Assembly (NCBI RefSeq): GCF_011392115.1
Contig: NZ_JAAJBT010000008.1
Span: forward strand, 17,431-81,430
Length of the DNA: 64,000 bases
Origin: Flavobacterium difficile
Lineage (GTDB): Bacteria; Bacteroidota; Bacteroidia; Flavobacteriales; Flavobacteriaceae
Reading direction: 5' to 3'
Made by a program: the position numbers and the translations under genes. Shown one piece after another: positions 8,614 through 16,561 of the stretch. How positions within the stretch are numbered: the first letter of the stretch is position 1; each line of letters opens with the position of its first letter. Under the pieces are notes generated by a model that did not search any database, had not been told where the DNA came from, and saw only the letters and a program-made list of their open reading frames with translations.

Positions 8614-9156
8614 TTATTCGGTTGAGTATAAAATTCCCCACGCTCCATAATTCATTTCTTTCTCGAAAATTTCTCCAACATAATATTCTCGATAAACTTC
8701 TAAATGAATTATTTCTTGTGTTTTCGGATTTCTAAAATCAATGTAATGTCTTAATCTTCCATTTTTTGTTATATAAGGCTCGTATTTTTCAACACTTTCA
8801 TTAATTTTTACACTTTCAGATTTTCCGAATAATTTATTTGTTGTAATTATTAGTGAGAATGCAATTCCAAACAAAATTCCTGTCGAAAAAATAATCATCA
8901 TAAAAATTGAAAATATATCTCTCGCTTTTTCTTTAAATTTATTTTTCGGAATATCCTTATCTAAAGGTTTTACACTTTTATAATAAAATTTTGGTCCAAA
9001 TATTAGCAAAAAAAGAACAATTGGTAACAGTAAAAATTTTGCAGTAATTTTTAATGCTGTTGAAGTTTCAAAATATTTTATTGCAAAAAATGGATAACCA
9101 ATTATTATTGCACAAATAATTATAATTAACCAAACATTTGATTTCCATTTTTCCAT
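8614..9156 (-). CDS. Cassette gene: multi-pass membrane protein of unknown function
   Basis: 180 residues. Three hydrophobic segments (about 9-27, 36-53 and 84-107) are followed by a ~70-residue polar C-terminal domain containing RLRHYIDFRNPKTQEIIHLEVYR-like strands (only partly quoted), which may face the periplasm. No family recognised. Sole gene of its cassette, starting 32 nt from the boundary. The ORF and membrane segments are clear; role unknown. Confidence 0.66.
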   Translation of the reverse strand: MEKWKSNVWLIIIICAIIIGYPFFAIKYFETSTALKITAKFLLLPIVLFLLIFGPKFYYKSVKPLDKDIPKNKFKEKARDIFSIFMMIIFSTGILFGIAFSLIITTNKLFGKSESVKINESVEKYEPYITKNGRLRHYIDFRNPKTQEIIHLEVYREYYVGEIFEKEMNYGAWGILYSTE

Positions 9157-9188
9157 TCTATTCGTCTCGTTTTTTTAACATAACCGCT

Positions 9189-9312
9189 AACGTTCCGGCG
9201 CTTGGCGAGGTTGCGAAGTTCGGAACCGATTATTTTCTGTTAAAGATAAAATTTCTTGCGAGAAATAAACGTGAATTTATTACAAAATTCGCAATCTTGC
9301 CAAACGCCTGTT
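9189..9312 (-). repeat. attC-like site E14, family II
   Basis: 124 nt. Belongs to the DUF4274 cassette (tag GTATGC / GCATAC). Minus-strand TATCTTTA (last base off consensus) in the centre. Confidence 0.87.
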
Positions 9313-9320
9313 GTATGCTG

Positions 9321-9881
9321 TTATTTTTTTCGTTTCAATCTTTTTTCAGCTCGTTCTGCTTCTTTTCGTTTTCGTTGCCATTCCCAAATTTTATGCTGAA
9401 TAATTCCAAGACTAATTATTGAAAATCCTTTTGTAGGTTTTTTGAGCTCCTCAGAAATATTCCATTCTGTATTTTTTTTATTCCAATCTATTCTTTTTTC
9501 TCTGTCAGTTGGATTATATTTTAAGTTTGACTTTTTAAATTCATTGTTGTTAAACTTTTCTACAATTCTTTTAAGCAATAAAAAAGTATCTTTTTCGTAA
9601 TCTGAAATTTCACTTTCCGATTTCTCAAAATAATAATCTGGTTCGGATGTCCAAAAAATAAGTGACGCAGTTCCTTTATCACATTTTTTGCTTTCAATTA
9701 TCCATTTCAGTATTTCAACTCCATCATCCCAATTATAATTTTCAGCAAGATAATATTGGTCAGTTGTGTTTAGCTTTTCAAAAAGTTTGAAGTCAGGTAA
9801 ATAATTTTCGTCATCGCTATCGAATGAAAATTCGATGAAATTTTCTCTAATAAATTTCTCTTTATAAGGCAATATTATCAT
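9321..9881 (-). CDS. Cassette gene: DUF4274-like cytoplasmic protein
   Basis: 186 residues from the ATG at 9881 (MIILPYKEKF). A longer frame reaches 9923 only through a TTG inside the cassette boundary, so I prefer the ATG. The segment NYNWDDGVEILKWII followed by KCDKGTASLIFW and an acidic, aromatic tail matches the DUF4274 pattern (ordered loss of a WDDG helix and a CD-GTA helix). DUF4274 proteins are soluble and often lie beside polymorphic-toxin genes, where immunity roles have been suggested; nothing here proves that. The C-terminus is strongly basic (RKRKEAERAEKRLKRKK). Confidence 0.62.
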   Translation of the reverse strand: MIILPYKEKFIRENFIEFSFDSDDENYLPDFKLFEKLNTTDQYYLAENYNWDDGVEILKWIIESKKCDKGTASLIFWTSEPDYYFEKSESEISDYEKDTFLLLKRIVEKFNNNEFKKSNLKYNPTDREKRIDWNKKNTEWNISEELKKPTKGFSIISLGIIQHKIWEWQRKRKEAERAEKRLKRKK

Positions 9882-9921
9882 TTCGTTCTTTTTTCTGCGG
9901 TTTTCAAATATAATAGCATAC

Positions 9922-10045
9922 AACGTTCCGGCGCTTGGCGAGGTTGCGAGCTTCGGAACCGATTATTTTCTATCAAAGATAAAATTTCTTGCGAAAAATA
10001 TACATGAATTTACTACAAAATTCGCAATCTTGCCAAACGCCTGTT
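9922..10045 (-). repeat. attC-like site E15, family II
   Basis: 124 nt. Belongs to the ankyrin cassette (tag AACAGT / ACTGTT). Minus-strand TATCTTTG in the centre. Confidence 0.88.
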
Positions 10046-10053
10046 AACAGTAG

Positions 10054-11442
10054 TTATTTTTTTGAAATATCTTTAATATATTTAATAATTTTCCCTCTTT
10101 TATGTTCTTTGGCAAAGTCTAATACTGAAAAACCATTGCACTTTATTTTAATATCAGCACCCATTTTTAGTAACAATTTAAAAATTTCTAAGTTGTTTTT
10201 TTCTATTGTTTTAAATATTGGGGAAAAGCCATGACAATCAACTATATTAACATCTGCATGATATTCTAGAAGTAATTTGACAATTTCAATATTTTCGTAT
10301 TTTACAGCATAGTTTAATGGATAATTATTAATGTGATTTTTTATGTCTGGATTTGCTCCATTTTCTAATAAAAAATCAGTTATTTTATTTTCACCTTGAG
10401 CTACAGAATAATGCAGATATGTCCAGCCATTATTTCTTTGGAAGTTTATATCTAAATCGTTATTTTCTTCAAATATTTTTTTCAATAAATTTAAATTACC
10501 TGAATTTATTACATTTACAATTTTATCTTCAATTTCTGAATAACTATTTACTAAAGATTTTTCCTTTGCACGATTTTTAATTTCAGTTTGAATTTCTTTT
10601 GTAGATTTATCTTTTAAGTTATTTGCCAATAAAGGTGAATAAACTATTATATTATTTAAAGTTAAAATTTGCTCTTCATAAGTTATAAAATACTTTTTAG
10701 TATAAATATATTTTTTGAAAAAAAATGCTAAAATTATAACATAGCATAGTAAAAAACTATAATAAAAAGACGTTGGCTTTAGGCCATAAATAATCATTAT
10801 TAATATTGCAAAACATAAAAAAAGATTTATTGAAAATAAGGATAAATTAAATTTCACAATTTTCCATCTTTCACCACTTGAATTTAATTCTAATCCTGTT
10901 TTTGCCCCAAGAAAACTAAAATATGAATCAAGTCTTTCGTGTTTCTCTTTCTCGTTTTTTGAAGTATTAATTATTTCCTCAATGTTATTTTTTTCATATT
11001 CTTCAAATTCTATTTTTGGTCTTAAAACTTTATAAGAAATTGAAAATCTCTTGTACAATAAAAAATTATTCCAAAAAAAAATCCCAAAAAGTAATGCGAA
11101 AAACGAAAAGATAGTAATATTAAATATTTTTTCTAAATAACTAAAATGATAGAGAATTGTTAAGATTATAATTGAGTAAAATATAGAACAAATTGAAAAA
11201 TGAATTGAATATATTTTATTAAATGTTTTTTCTTTTTTCTCTATAACCAAATAGCTAGTAATAATTTCATAAAAGAAATAACTATTTGAAAACAAAATTA
11301 CATATAATTCTAAATTCTTTGAAATTTTCAAATTGTCAAAAAAAGAAAATTGGCTTATTTTTAAATTAAAGAATAATATTAGAGTTGAAATTCCAAATAC
11401 AACTATAAATTTATTTCTATTACTATCAAATTTTTCTATCAA
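10054..11442 (-). CDS. Cassette gene: membrane protein with C-terminal ankyrin repeats
   Basis: 462 residues. The N-terminal half carries about six hydrophobic segments (roughly 14-30, 45-65, 78-98, 106-126, 202-222, 225-242). A soluble linker follows, then three to four ankyrin repeats from about residue 335, recognisable as GWTYLHYSVAQG, NYPLNYAVKYENIEIVKLLL and GFSPIFKTIEKNNLEIFKLL. Ankyrin repeats bind partner proteins; with the membrane part this suggests a membrane-tethered docking or immunity-like protein, which is inference. Second-longest gene of the array. Sole gene of its cassette, starting 24 nt from the boundary. Confidence 0.75.
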   Translation of the reverse strand: MIEKFDSNRNKFIVVFGISTLILFFNLKISQFSFFDNLKISKNLELYVILFSNSYFFYEIITSYLVIEKKEKTFNKIYSIHFSICSIFYSIIILTILYHFSYLEKIFNITIFSFFALLFGIFFWNNFLLYKRFSISYKVLRPKIEFEEYEKNNIEEIINTSKNEKEKHERLDSYFSFLGAKTGLELNSSGERWKIVKFNLSLFSINLFLCFAILIMIIYGLKPTSFYYSFLLCYVIILAFFFKKYIYTKKYFITYEEQILTLNNIIVYSPLLANNLKDKSTKEIQTEIKNRAKEKSLVNSYSEIEDKIVNVINSGNLNLLKKIFEENNDLDINFQRNNGWTYLHYSVAQGENKITDFLLENGANPDIKNHINNYPLNYAVKYENIEIVKLLLEYHADVNIVDCHGFSPIFKTIEKNNLEIFKLLLKMGADIKIKCNGFSVLDFAKEHKRGKIIKYIKDISKK

Positions 11443-11466
11443 AGTAGTTTTTTTATAATTACTGTT

Positions 11467-11590
11467 AACGTTCCGGCGCTTGGCGAGGTTGCGAACTTCG
11501 GAACTAATTATTTTCTATCAAAGATAAAATTTCTTGCGAGAAATAAACGTGAATTTACCACAAAATTCGCAATCTTGCCAAACGCCTGTT
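11467..11590 (-). repeat. attC-like site E16, family II (duplicated with its cassette)
   Basis: 124 nt. Belongs to the gene at 11602-11958 (tag ATAGGC / GCCTAT). Identical to E18. Minus-strand TATCTTTG in the centre. Confidence 0.9.
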
Positions 11591-11601
11591 ATAGGCAGTT
11601 A

Positions 11602-11958
11602 TTATTCTAAACTAAATAATTTAAAAGGTTCGTAATTACAATCAAAATCTTCTTTCATATCATCCGGCCAATAATATTTTCCAATATAATTTGTGATTTC
11701 AAAATAATTATCCGCAATCCAATCCATATTCCAATCTCTAAAGTGTCTTGCAATTGCGACATAATTATTAAAATATACTTTTTCAAATGATTCGATTTGA
11801 ATTTCTAAATCAAAACTTCTATGCGCAATTTCTGACATAATAAGAGTTTTCCATAACCAACCTTTCATTTCATTCGAATGAGATAAATCTTTTTCAATCT
11901 CAATGCGTAGTTTGTCTTTAAATCTTACCGTAGCATTAATAATTCTAGTATTATCCAT
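11602..11958 (-). CDS. Cassette gene of unknown function, copy 1 of an exact duplication
   Basis: 118 residues, soluble, no signal peptide, acidic and aromatic, with several tryptophans (GWLWKTL, DWNMDWIADNYFE, YYWPDDM). No family recognised. The gene, its leader and its site E16 (11467-11979) are identical to 12930-13442; the flanking sites E17 and E19 differ from each other, so exactly one cassette unit was copied. Small acidic Trp-rich proteins are common among immunity proteins, but that is only a resemblance. The start is 21 nt from the cassette boundary, leaving no room for a private promoter. Confidence 0.72.
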   Translation of the reverse strand: MDNTRIINATVRFKDKLRIEIEKDLSHSNEMKGWLWKTLIMSEIAHRSFDLEIQIESFEKVYFNNYVAIARHFRDWNMDWIADNYFEITNYIGKYYWPDDMKEDFDCNYEPFKLFSLE

Positions 11959-11979
11959 AAAGTATTTTAAATTGCCTAT

Positions 11980-12103
11980 AACGTTCCGGCGCTTGGCGAG
12001 GTTGCGAACTTCGGAACTGAATATTTTCTACCAAAGATAAAATTTCTTGCGAGAAATAAACGTGAATTTACTACAAAATTCGCAATCTTGCCAAACGCTT
12101 GTT
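11980..12103 (-). repeat. attC-like site E17, family II
   Basis: 124 nt. Belongs to the two-gene cassette 12104-12929 (tag AGCAGT / ACTGCT). Minus-strand TATCTTTG in the centre. Confidence 0.88.
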
Positions 12104-12118
12104 AGCAGTAGCTTTTTT

Positions 12119-12463
12119 TTAGATTTTTAAACGTTTAGTAATTCTCTCAAGCAATTCTTCCAATTCAAGTTCTCTATCAACAATTTCATAGCGCTCGATT
12201 TTAAAGATATTCAATATTGAACTCAACGATTCCATTTTCCACGCATCTTTTTCCACTCTTTGAGTTTTCAGAAACCTCTCAATGTTTTTAAATGTAAGCT
12301 TTGTATTTATATGGAGTTTCAATTCTGTTACAAGTTCACTTGGCTCACTTATACTAGTAGGCCAATCGCTTATAGCTTCTAATAAACTTTCTGCAGCAGA
12401 TTTTAAGTCAGCTTCTGTCGCATCATTGTCTAAAGTGTCAATTAATTCTTCTGTGGTTATCAT
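12119..12463 (-). CDS. Cassette gene: small acidic soluble protein of unknown function
   Basis: 114 residues from the ATG at 12463 (MITTEELIDTL); a GTG start at 12481 is possible but falls in the relic of an attC end. Predominantly helical, leucine- and glutamate-rich, no signal peptide, ending ELEELLERITKRLKI. No family recognised. It follows the membrane-protein gene at 12505 in the same cassette, and the 41 nt between them contain what looks like the first ~20 nt of a lost attC site, so the two genes were probably separate cassettes once. Confidence 0.6.
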   Translation of the reverse strand: MITTEELIDTLDNDATEADLKSAAESLLEAISDWPTSISEPSELVTELKLHINTKLTFKNIERFLKTQRVEKDAWKMESLSSILNIFKIERYEIVDRELELEELLERITKRLKI

Positions 12464-12480
12464 CTTTAGTTTTATATTCA

Positions 12481-12500
12481 CGCTGTTATCAGTAGCTTTT
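12481..12500 (-). other. Relic of an attC-like site end between two cassette genes
   Basis: CGCTGTTATCAGTAGCTTTT here aligns with the end of site E17 plus cassette tag at 12096-12116 with one base missing and one substitution. On the minus strand it reads as stop codon, short spacer, tag and TAACAGCG, i.e. the opening of an attC site directly after the gene at 12505. The remaining ~100 nt are absent. Best explained as a deletion that fused two cassettes. Confidence 0.65.
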
Positions 12501-12504
12501 ATTG

Positions 12505-12903
12505 TTAATCAAGCACATATCCAAAATACCAATTCATATAGCTAAAACAACAGAATTGGATATAAACGAATATATTTATAGTTATTAGTATTAAAGCTAA
12601 TTTTTTATATGGATTAATATTATTGTTGAAAAAATTTAAAATGAAAAGTAATGGCACAAATCCTAGGGAAATAGCAATTGTAAGTAAATATGCTAACATA
12701 ATAATTGTTCCAGCTTTTTCAGGAAAAATATTGAATTGCTTTCCAGAATCTACAAATTCTTGAGTAAAATCAATTGAAGAAGGAACTTCTCCATATCGCA
12801 AATAAACATTTAAATATGAAGCCACAGAAACTATTACGAAAACTAATATAATAGTGAAAATTGAGTAATAAATAATTTTGATAGATTTATTTATAAGTTT
12901 CAT
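12505..12903 (-). CDS. Cassette gene: small membrane protein of unknown function
   Basis: 132 residues with three hydrophobic segments (about 9-30, 66-91, 98-118) and a short polar loop (YLRYGEVPSSIDFTQEF) after the first. No recognised family. It is the first gene of its cassette, starting 26 nt from the boundary, and ends 41 nt before the gene at 12119. Confidence 0.62.
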   Translation of the reverse strand: MKLINKSIKIIYYSIFTIILVFVIVSVASYLNVYLRYGEVPSSIDFTQEFVDSGKQFNIFPEKAGTIIMLAYLLTIAISLGFVPLLFILNFFNNNINPYKKLALILITINIFVYIQFCCFSYMNWYFGYVLD

Positions 12904-12929
12904 TACGAAAGTTTTTTAAAGTTACTGCT

Positions 12930-13053
12930 AACGTTCCGGCGCTTGGCGAGGTTGCGAACTTCGGAACTAATTATTTTCTATCAAAGATAAAATTTCTTGC
13001 GAGAAATAAACGTGAATTTACCACAAAATTCGCAATCTTGCCAAACGCCTGTT
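12930..13053 (-). repeat. attC-like site E18, family II (duplicate of E16)
   Basis: 124 nt, identical to E16. Belongs to the gene at 13065-13421 (tag ATAGGC / GCCTAT). Minus-strand TATCTTTG in the centre. Confidence 0.9.
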
Positions 13054-13064
13054 ATAGGCAGTTA

Positions 13065-13421
13065 TTATTCTAAACTAAATAATTTAAAAGGTTCGTAATT
13101 ACAATCAAAATCTTCTTTCATATCATCCGGCCAATAATATTTTCCAATATAATTTGTGATTTCAAAATAATTATCCGCAATCCAATCCATATTCCAATCT
13201 CTAAAGTGTCTTGCAATTGCGACATAATTATTAAAATATACTTTTTCAAATGATTCGATTTGAATTTCTAAATCAAAACTTCTATGCGCAATTTCTGACA
13301 TAATAAGAGTTTTCCATAACCAACCTTTCATTTCATTCGAATGAGATAAATCTTTTTCAATCTCAATGCGTAGTTTGTCTTTAAATCTTACCGTAGCATT
13401 AATAATTCTAGTATTATCCAT
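13065..13421 (-). CDS. Cassette gene of unknown function, copy 2 of an exact duplication
   Basis: Identical protein (118 residues) and identical DNA to 11602-11958, including leader and own site, over 513 bp (12930-13442). The duplicate is separated from copy 1 by a single two-gene cassette. Because the identity ends exactly at cassette boundaries while flanking sites diverge, excision and reinsertion of a cassette (or unequal exchange between sites) is more likely than random segmental duplication. The lack of any difference implies a recent event. Confidence 0.72.
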   Translation of the reverse strand: MDNTRIINATVRFKDKLRIEIEKDLSHSNEMKGWLWKTLIMSEIAHRSFDLEIQIESFEKVYFNNYVAIARHFRDWNMDWIADNYFEITNYIGKYYWPDDMKEDFDCNYEPFKLFSLE

Positions 13422-13442
13422 AAAGTATTTTAAATTGCCTAT

Positions 13443-13566
13443 AACGTTCCGGCGCTTGGCGAGGTTGCGAACTTCGGAACCGATTATTTTCTTTCAAAGA
13501 TAAAATTTCTTGCGAGAAATAAACATGAATTTACTACAAAATTCGCAATCTTGCCAAACGCCTGTT
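13443..13566 (-). repeat. attC-like site E19, family II
   Basis: 124 nt. Belongs to the two-gene cassette 13567-14248 (tag AGTGGC / GCCACT). Minus-strand TATCTTTG in the centre. Confidence 0.88.
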
Positions 13567-13584
13567 AGTGGCTGTTTTTATTTT

Positions 13585-13872
13585 CTATTCAGTCTCTTTT
13601 CTTTTTTTCGACTTTTCGATGTAATCCAATTCAGGAGTTGAACTTACTCTTGACAGGAAATGAATTGTTCCAGTTGTTTTAAATTTTTTAGTGGCCCAAA
13701 TTATTCCAATTAAAAATCCAACTATTGCAATAATTAACCCGAATATCATTCCGTTTTCGTTTGGAAAATAATGATAAATTCCAAAACCAAAACCAATTCC
13801 AAGTAGAGTAGGCGACAATACAATTTGAATCCAACCTACAATTTCAGTAATAATTTCAAAAGTTTTATGCAT
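13585..13872 (-). CDS. Cassette gene: small membrane protein of unknown function
   Basis: 95 residues. Two glycine-rich hydrophobic segments (about 14-32 and 41-60; GFGFGIYHYFP lies between them) and a basic C-terminus ending KSKKRKETE. No family recognised. Second gene of a two-gene cassette, 39 nt after the gene at 13912. No attC relic is visible between the two, so this pair may have been captured together. Confidence 0.6.
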   Translation of the reverse strand: MHKTFEIITEIVGWIQIVLSPTLLGIGFGFGIYHYFPNENGMIFGLIIAIVGFLIGIIWATKKFKTTGTIHFLSRVSSTPELDYIEKSKKRKETE

Positions 13873-13911
13873 TTCAGTTTTAAATTAGATTTTTTGTTTT
13901 TTCTAATATGT

Positions 13912-14205
13912 TTATGTTTCTTTTCTTTTTAGCATTATTATTTTGGCAGTTTTTATAATTCCAATTATTAATAAGTGAGTTGAAAAAAATAATTCTCCAT
14001 AAAACAATATTACTAAAGAATTTCCGTATTTGAAATTTTCTTTATCTGAAAATATGTAGGTCATAAAAGTTAAATATATTATGAAAATTACAAGATTTAC
14101 TTTAAAAAAAATATTTTTATGAATTATAAATCCTTGAACAAGATAAATAAGTAACAAAACATAACAAATGTAAAGTACCATAAATTCGAAATCAGTAGGA
14201 ATCAT
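13912..14205 (-). CDS. Cassette gene: small membrane protein of unknown function
   Basis: 97 residues from the ATG at 14205 (MIPTDFEFMVLYICYV); the longer frame to 14247 would use a GTG lying in the cassette tag. Three hydrophobic segments (about 8-24, 31-48, 60-84) span most of the chain; the end KRKET is similar to the end of the neighbouring gene's product (KRKETE). First gene of its cassette. No recognised family; the pair might form a small membrane complex, which is speculation from adjacency. Confidence 0.58.
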   Translation of the reverse strand: MIPTDFEFMVLYICYVLLLIYLVQGFIIHKNIFFKVNLVIFIIYLTFMTYIFSDKENFKYGNSLVILFYGELFFSTHLLIIGIIKTAKIIMLKRKET

Positions 14206-14248
14206 ATTTTCTGTTTTTTTTCGTTGCTGCTCGGACAAAATAGCCACT

Positions 14249-14373
14249 AACGTTCCGCGGCTTGGCGCAGTAGCGGCTGCGTGGAACGATTATTTCTTGC
14301 TAAGATAAGATTTTCCAGCGGAAAATCGAACGTGATTTTAACTATAAAAGTAGCTATTGTGCCAAACCGTTGT
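14249..14373 (-). repeat. attC-like site E20, family III
   Basis: 125 nt. Belongs to the TPR lipoprotein cassette (tag ATAAGC / GCTTAT). Arms CGGCTTGGCGCAGTAGC / GCTATTGTGCCAAACCG. The centre has a TTTTCCAGCGGAAAA palindrome; minus-strand TATCTTAG. Confidence 0.84.
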
Positions 14374-14385
14374 TATAAGCCGTTT

Positions 14386-15309
14386 TTATTTTCTCTTCCG
14401 CCAGTCTTCTAATGTTATTGAAGTTTTAGTTTTCGGATTGAAGTATTTTATTTCAAAAGTTTTTTGGCCTACATGATAATTAAATTCTTTATTCCCGGCT
14501 TCTATTCTAATCCAATAATAACTTTTTCCAGTATCATATGGAGATTCTAAAATGGTAGTTGAAGACCAATTTTGATTTTCAGGCATTTTTATCAATAATT
14601 GCGTAATCTTTTCTCGTTTTTCATTATCAACATTACAAATCTCACAAATTTCAAAACTTGGATTTCCAGTAGGAAAAAAAACTTCATTGAGTAAAGGTTT
14701 GTTTTTTTCAAGCTCTTCAACTCTTTTTTGAGTCCATATATAATAAATAAAATGTTTTCGCGATTTATCATCTTCGAGATTATATTTATAAGTTTTAAGA
14801 GCAGAGATTTTGTCTCCTATACTTTCATAATAGTTTCCGAGCGCATAATAGCTTCCATTCCGATTACCAATGCTGTCAATAAAGGATTTTGCAGTTTTGT
14901 AATCTTTTAATTTGACGTAGTTTGCTGCATGAGCAATTGCAGCTTCGCCAGTTTTGTCGTCTTCGAAATTTAGTTCGTCAATTGATTCTCTATACTTGCC
15001 AATTTTATAAAATAGTTCTGCTTTTAAATAGTGCAATTTACTTTCAATATTAGACTTTATTTGAGATTTATATTTTTCAGTTTCTTTTTTATTTGCAATC
15101 AATAAGCTATCAGTTTTTTTAATTACTTTTTCTGAATTGCTTTCAGATTCTTTGTATAGAGTTACTAAATAGTCATCAAATTTTCTCATCTCCATAGAAA
15201 CTTTATCAGCTTCCTCACATGCTTCATGTCCATGTTCATATACATGTTCATTCTCATTTTTGCATGATATAAAAAATATAGATAATATGATTGTAAATAA
15301 TATCTTCAT
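14386..15309 (-). CDS. Cassette gene: TPR-like lipoprotein
   Basis: 307 residues. A signal with lipobox FFISC (Cys16) is followed by a histidine-rich start (HVYEHGHEACEEAD) that could bind metal. Residues about 85-190 show helical repeats of TPR type (KAELFYKIGKYRESIDELN, AHAANYVKLKDYKTAKSFI, YALGNYYESIGDKISALKTY, each within ~35 residues). The C-terminal ~80 residues form a separate beta-rich domain with a CEICN pair. Likely membrane-anchored with a protein-binding superhelix; partner unknown. The start is 28 nt from the cassette boundary. Confidence 0.72.
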   Translation of the reverse strand: MKILFTIILSIFFISCKNENEHVYEHGHEACEEADKVSMEMRKFDDYLVTLYKESESNSEKVIKKTDSLLIANKKETEKYKSQIKSNIESKLHYLKAELFYKIGKYRESIDELNFEDDKTGEAAIAHAANYVKLKDYKTAKSFIDSIGNRNGSYYALGNYYESIGDKISALKTYKYNLEDDKSRKHFIYYIWTQKRVEELEKNKPLLNEVFFPTGNPSFEICEICNVDNEKREKITQLLIKMPENQNWSSTTILESPYDTGKSYYWIRIEAGNKEFNYHVGQKTFEIKYFNPKTKTSITLEDWRKRK

Positions 15310-15337
15310 ATGCGGATTTGTGTTTAAAATGGCTTAT

Positions 15338-15460
15338 AACGTTCCGCGGCTTGCTGAAGTGGCGACTTCGTAACCGCTAATTTTCTTTCAAATATAATAT
15401 TTCTTGCGAAAAATGAACGTGATTTTAAAGAAAAAGTCGCCATTTTAGCAAACCGCTGTT
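15338..15460 (-). repeat. attC-like site E21, family I
   Basis: 123 nt. Belongs to the family A non-coding cassette at 15461-15871 (tag AAATAC / GTATTT). Minus-strand TATATTTG in the centre. Confidence 0.85.
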
Positions 15461-15871
15461 AAATACAGGTTTTTTATTTATTTCTCATTTTAGGTTTTCA
15501 GTTTTCGTTCGTTTTATCGATTCCAACATTTTCGCAATACATTTTGCAAACCAATTGAAGTAATCAAACTCGTTTCTACAAGTTATTCGCAATCCAATTC
15601 AAGCTTCCTTTTCCGATTCAACAAGTTTGCGCAATCTTTTTCTCAATCCAATTCAAGTTACGTTTTTCAGCTCAACATTTTTCGTAATCTAATTCAAGTA
15701 AATTTTTCCGATTCAACTTGTTTTCGCAATCAAAATCAACACATTTTTTCCAATTCAAGTATTTTATAAAGATTTCGAAAAAAAGAAAATAGACGAGAAG
15801 TATTCAAGCAAAATAGATGTGAAAATATTCAGATTTTATTCAGCATTCTCGATTCAACAAAACTTGTATTT
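15461..15871 (-). repeat. Non-coding tandem-repeat cassette, family A (distant copy)
   Basis: 411 nt and almost identical to 1602-2012. The few differences I see are single bases (near 15518, 15543, 15716 and 15750). The site next to it on the right (E22) differs from E4, so only the cassette was copied. No credible ORF. Confidence 0.82.
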
Positions 15872-15993
15872 AACGGGCCGCGGCTTGCTGAAGTGGCGAC
15901 TTCGTAAATTGTTTATTTGTAGCTAAGATACAATTTCTTGCGAAAAATGAATGTAATTTTAAAGAAAAAGTCGCCATTTTAGCAAACCGCTGT
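15872..15993 (-). repeat. attC-like site E22, family I variant
   Basis: 122 nt. Belongs to the family E cassette at 15994-16424 (tag ATGCGAC pairs with GTTGCAT with one G-T pair). The bulge reads GGGCC instead of GTTCC. Minus-strand TATCTTAG in the centre. Confidence 0.82.
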
Positions 15994-16424
15994 TATGCGA
16001 CGTATTATTTATTTAAAATTGAATCTAAATTTATAAATCTCCAAGTTTTCACGATTCTTTTTTGACGCAATCTTACACGTTTCAATATTCTCGCAAACCT
16101 TTCACGAATCATTTTTCGTTTCAATATTCGTTCAAACTTTAACGATTCCAATTTTCTGCAAAGTTACACGCTTCAATATTCACACAAACTTTTCACGAAT
16201 CAACTTTTTTTCGTTTCACGATTCACTCAAACTTTTGCGAATCCAATTTTCCGCAATCTTAAAAGTTTCAATATTCTCGCAAACTATTTACGAATCAAAA
16301 TCCTCAATTCATTTTCATAAATTATTCAACAAAACAATGTCAAATCAAGTTTTTAGTAGAAAAAAGAAAAAAATGAAAATATGATAAAATCACTCATTTT
16401 CTATTCAGCGGAAATATGTTGCAT
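15994..16424 (-). repeat. Non-coding tandem-repeat cassette, family E
   Basis: Five or six degenerate ~46-bp units (GTTTCAATATTCTCGCAAAC followed by TTTCACGAATCA), then an A-rich non-repeated block (about 16320-16424). No credible gene on either strand. Related in word content to families A-D (TCGCAAAC, CACGATTC). Confidence 0.78.
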
Positions 16425-16551
16425 AACGTTCTGCGGCTTGGCGCAGTAGCGGCTGCGTGGAACGATTATTTTCTTGCTAAGATAAGATTTTCCAGCGGAA
16501 AATCGAACGTGTTATTAAAGCTAAAAGTAGCTATTGAGCCAAACCGCTGTT
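16425..16551 (-). repeat. attC-like site E23, family III
   Basis: 127 nt. Belongs to the gene at 16562-17431 (tag ACCAGC / GCTGGT). Family III arms as in E20; minus-strand TATCTTAG in the centre. Confidence 0.84.
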
Positions 16552-16561
16552 ACCAGCAGTT

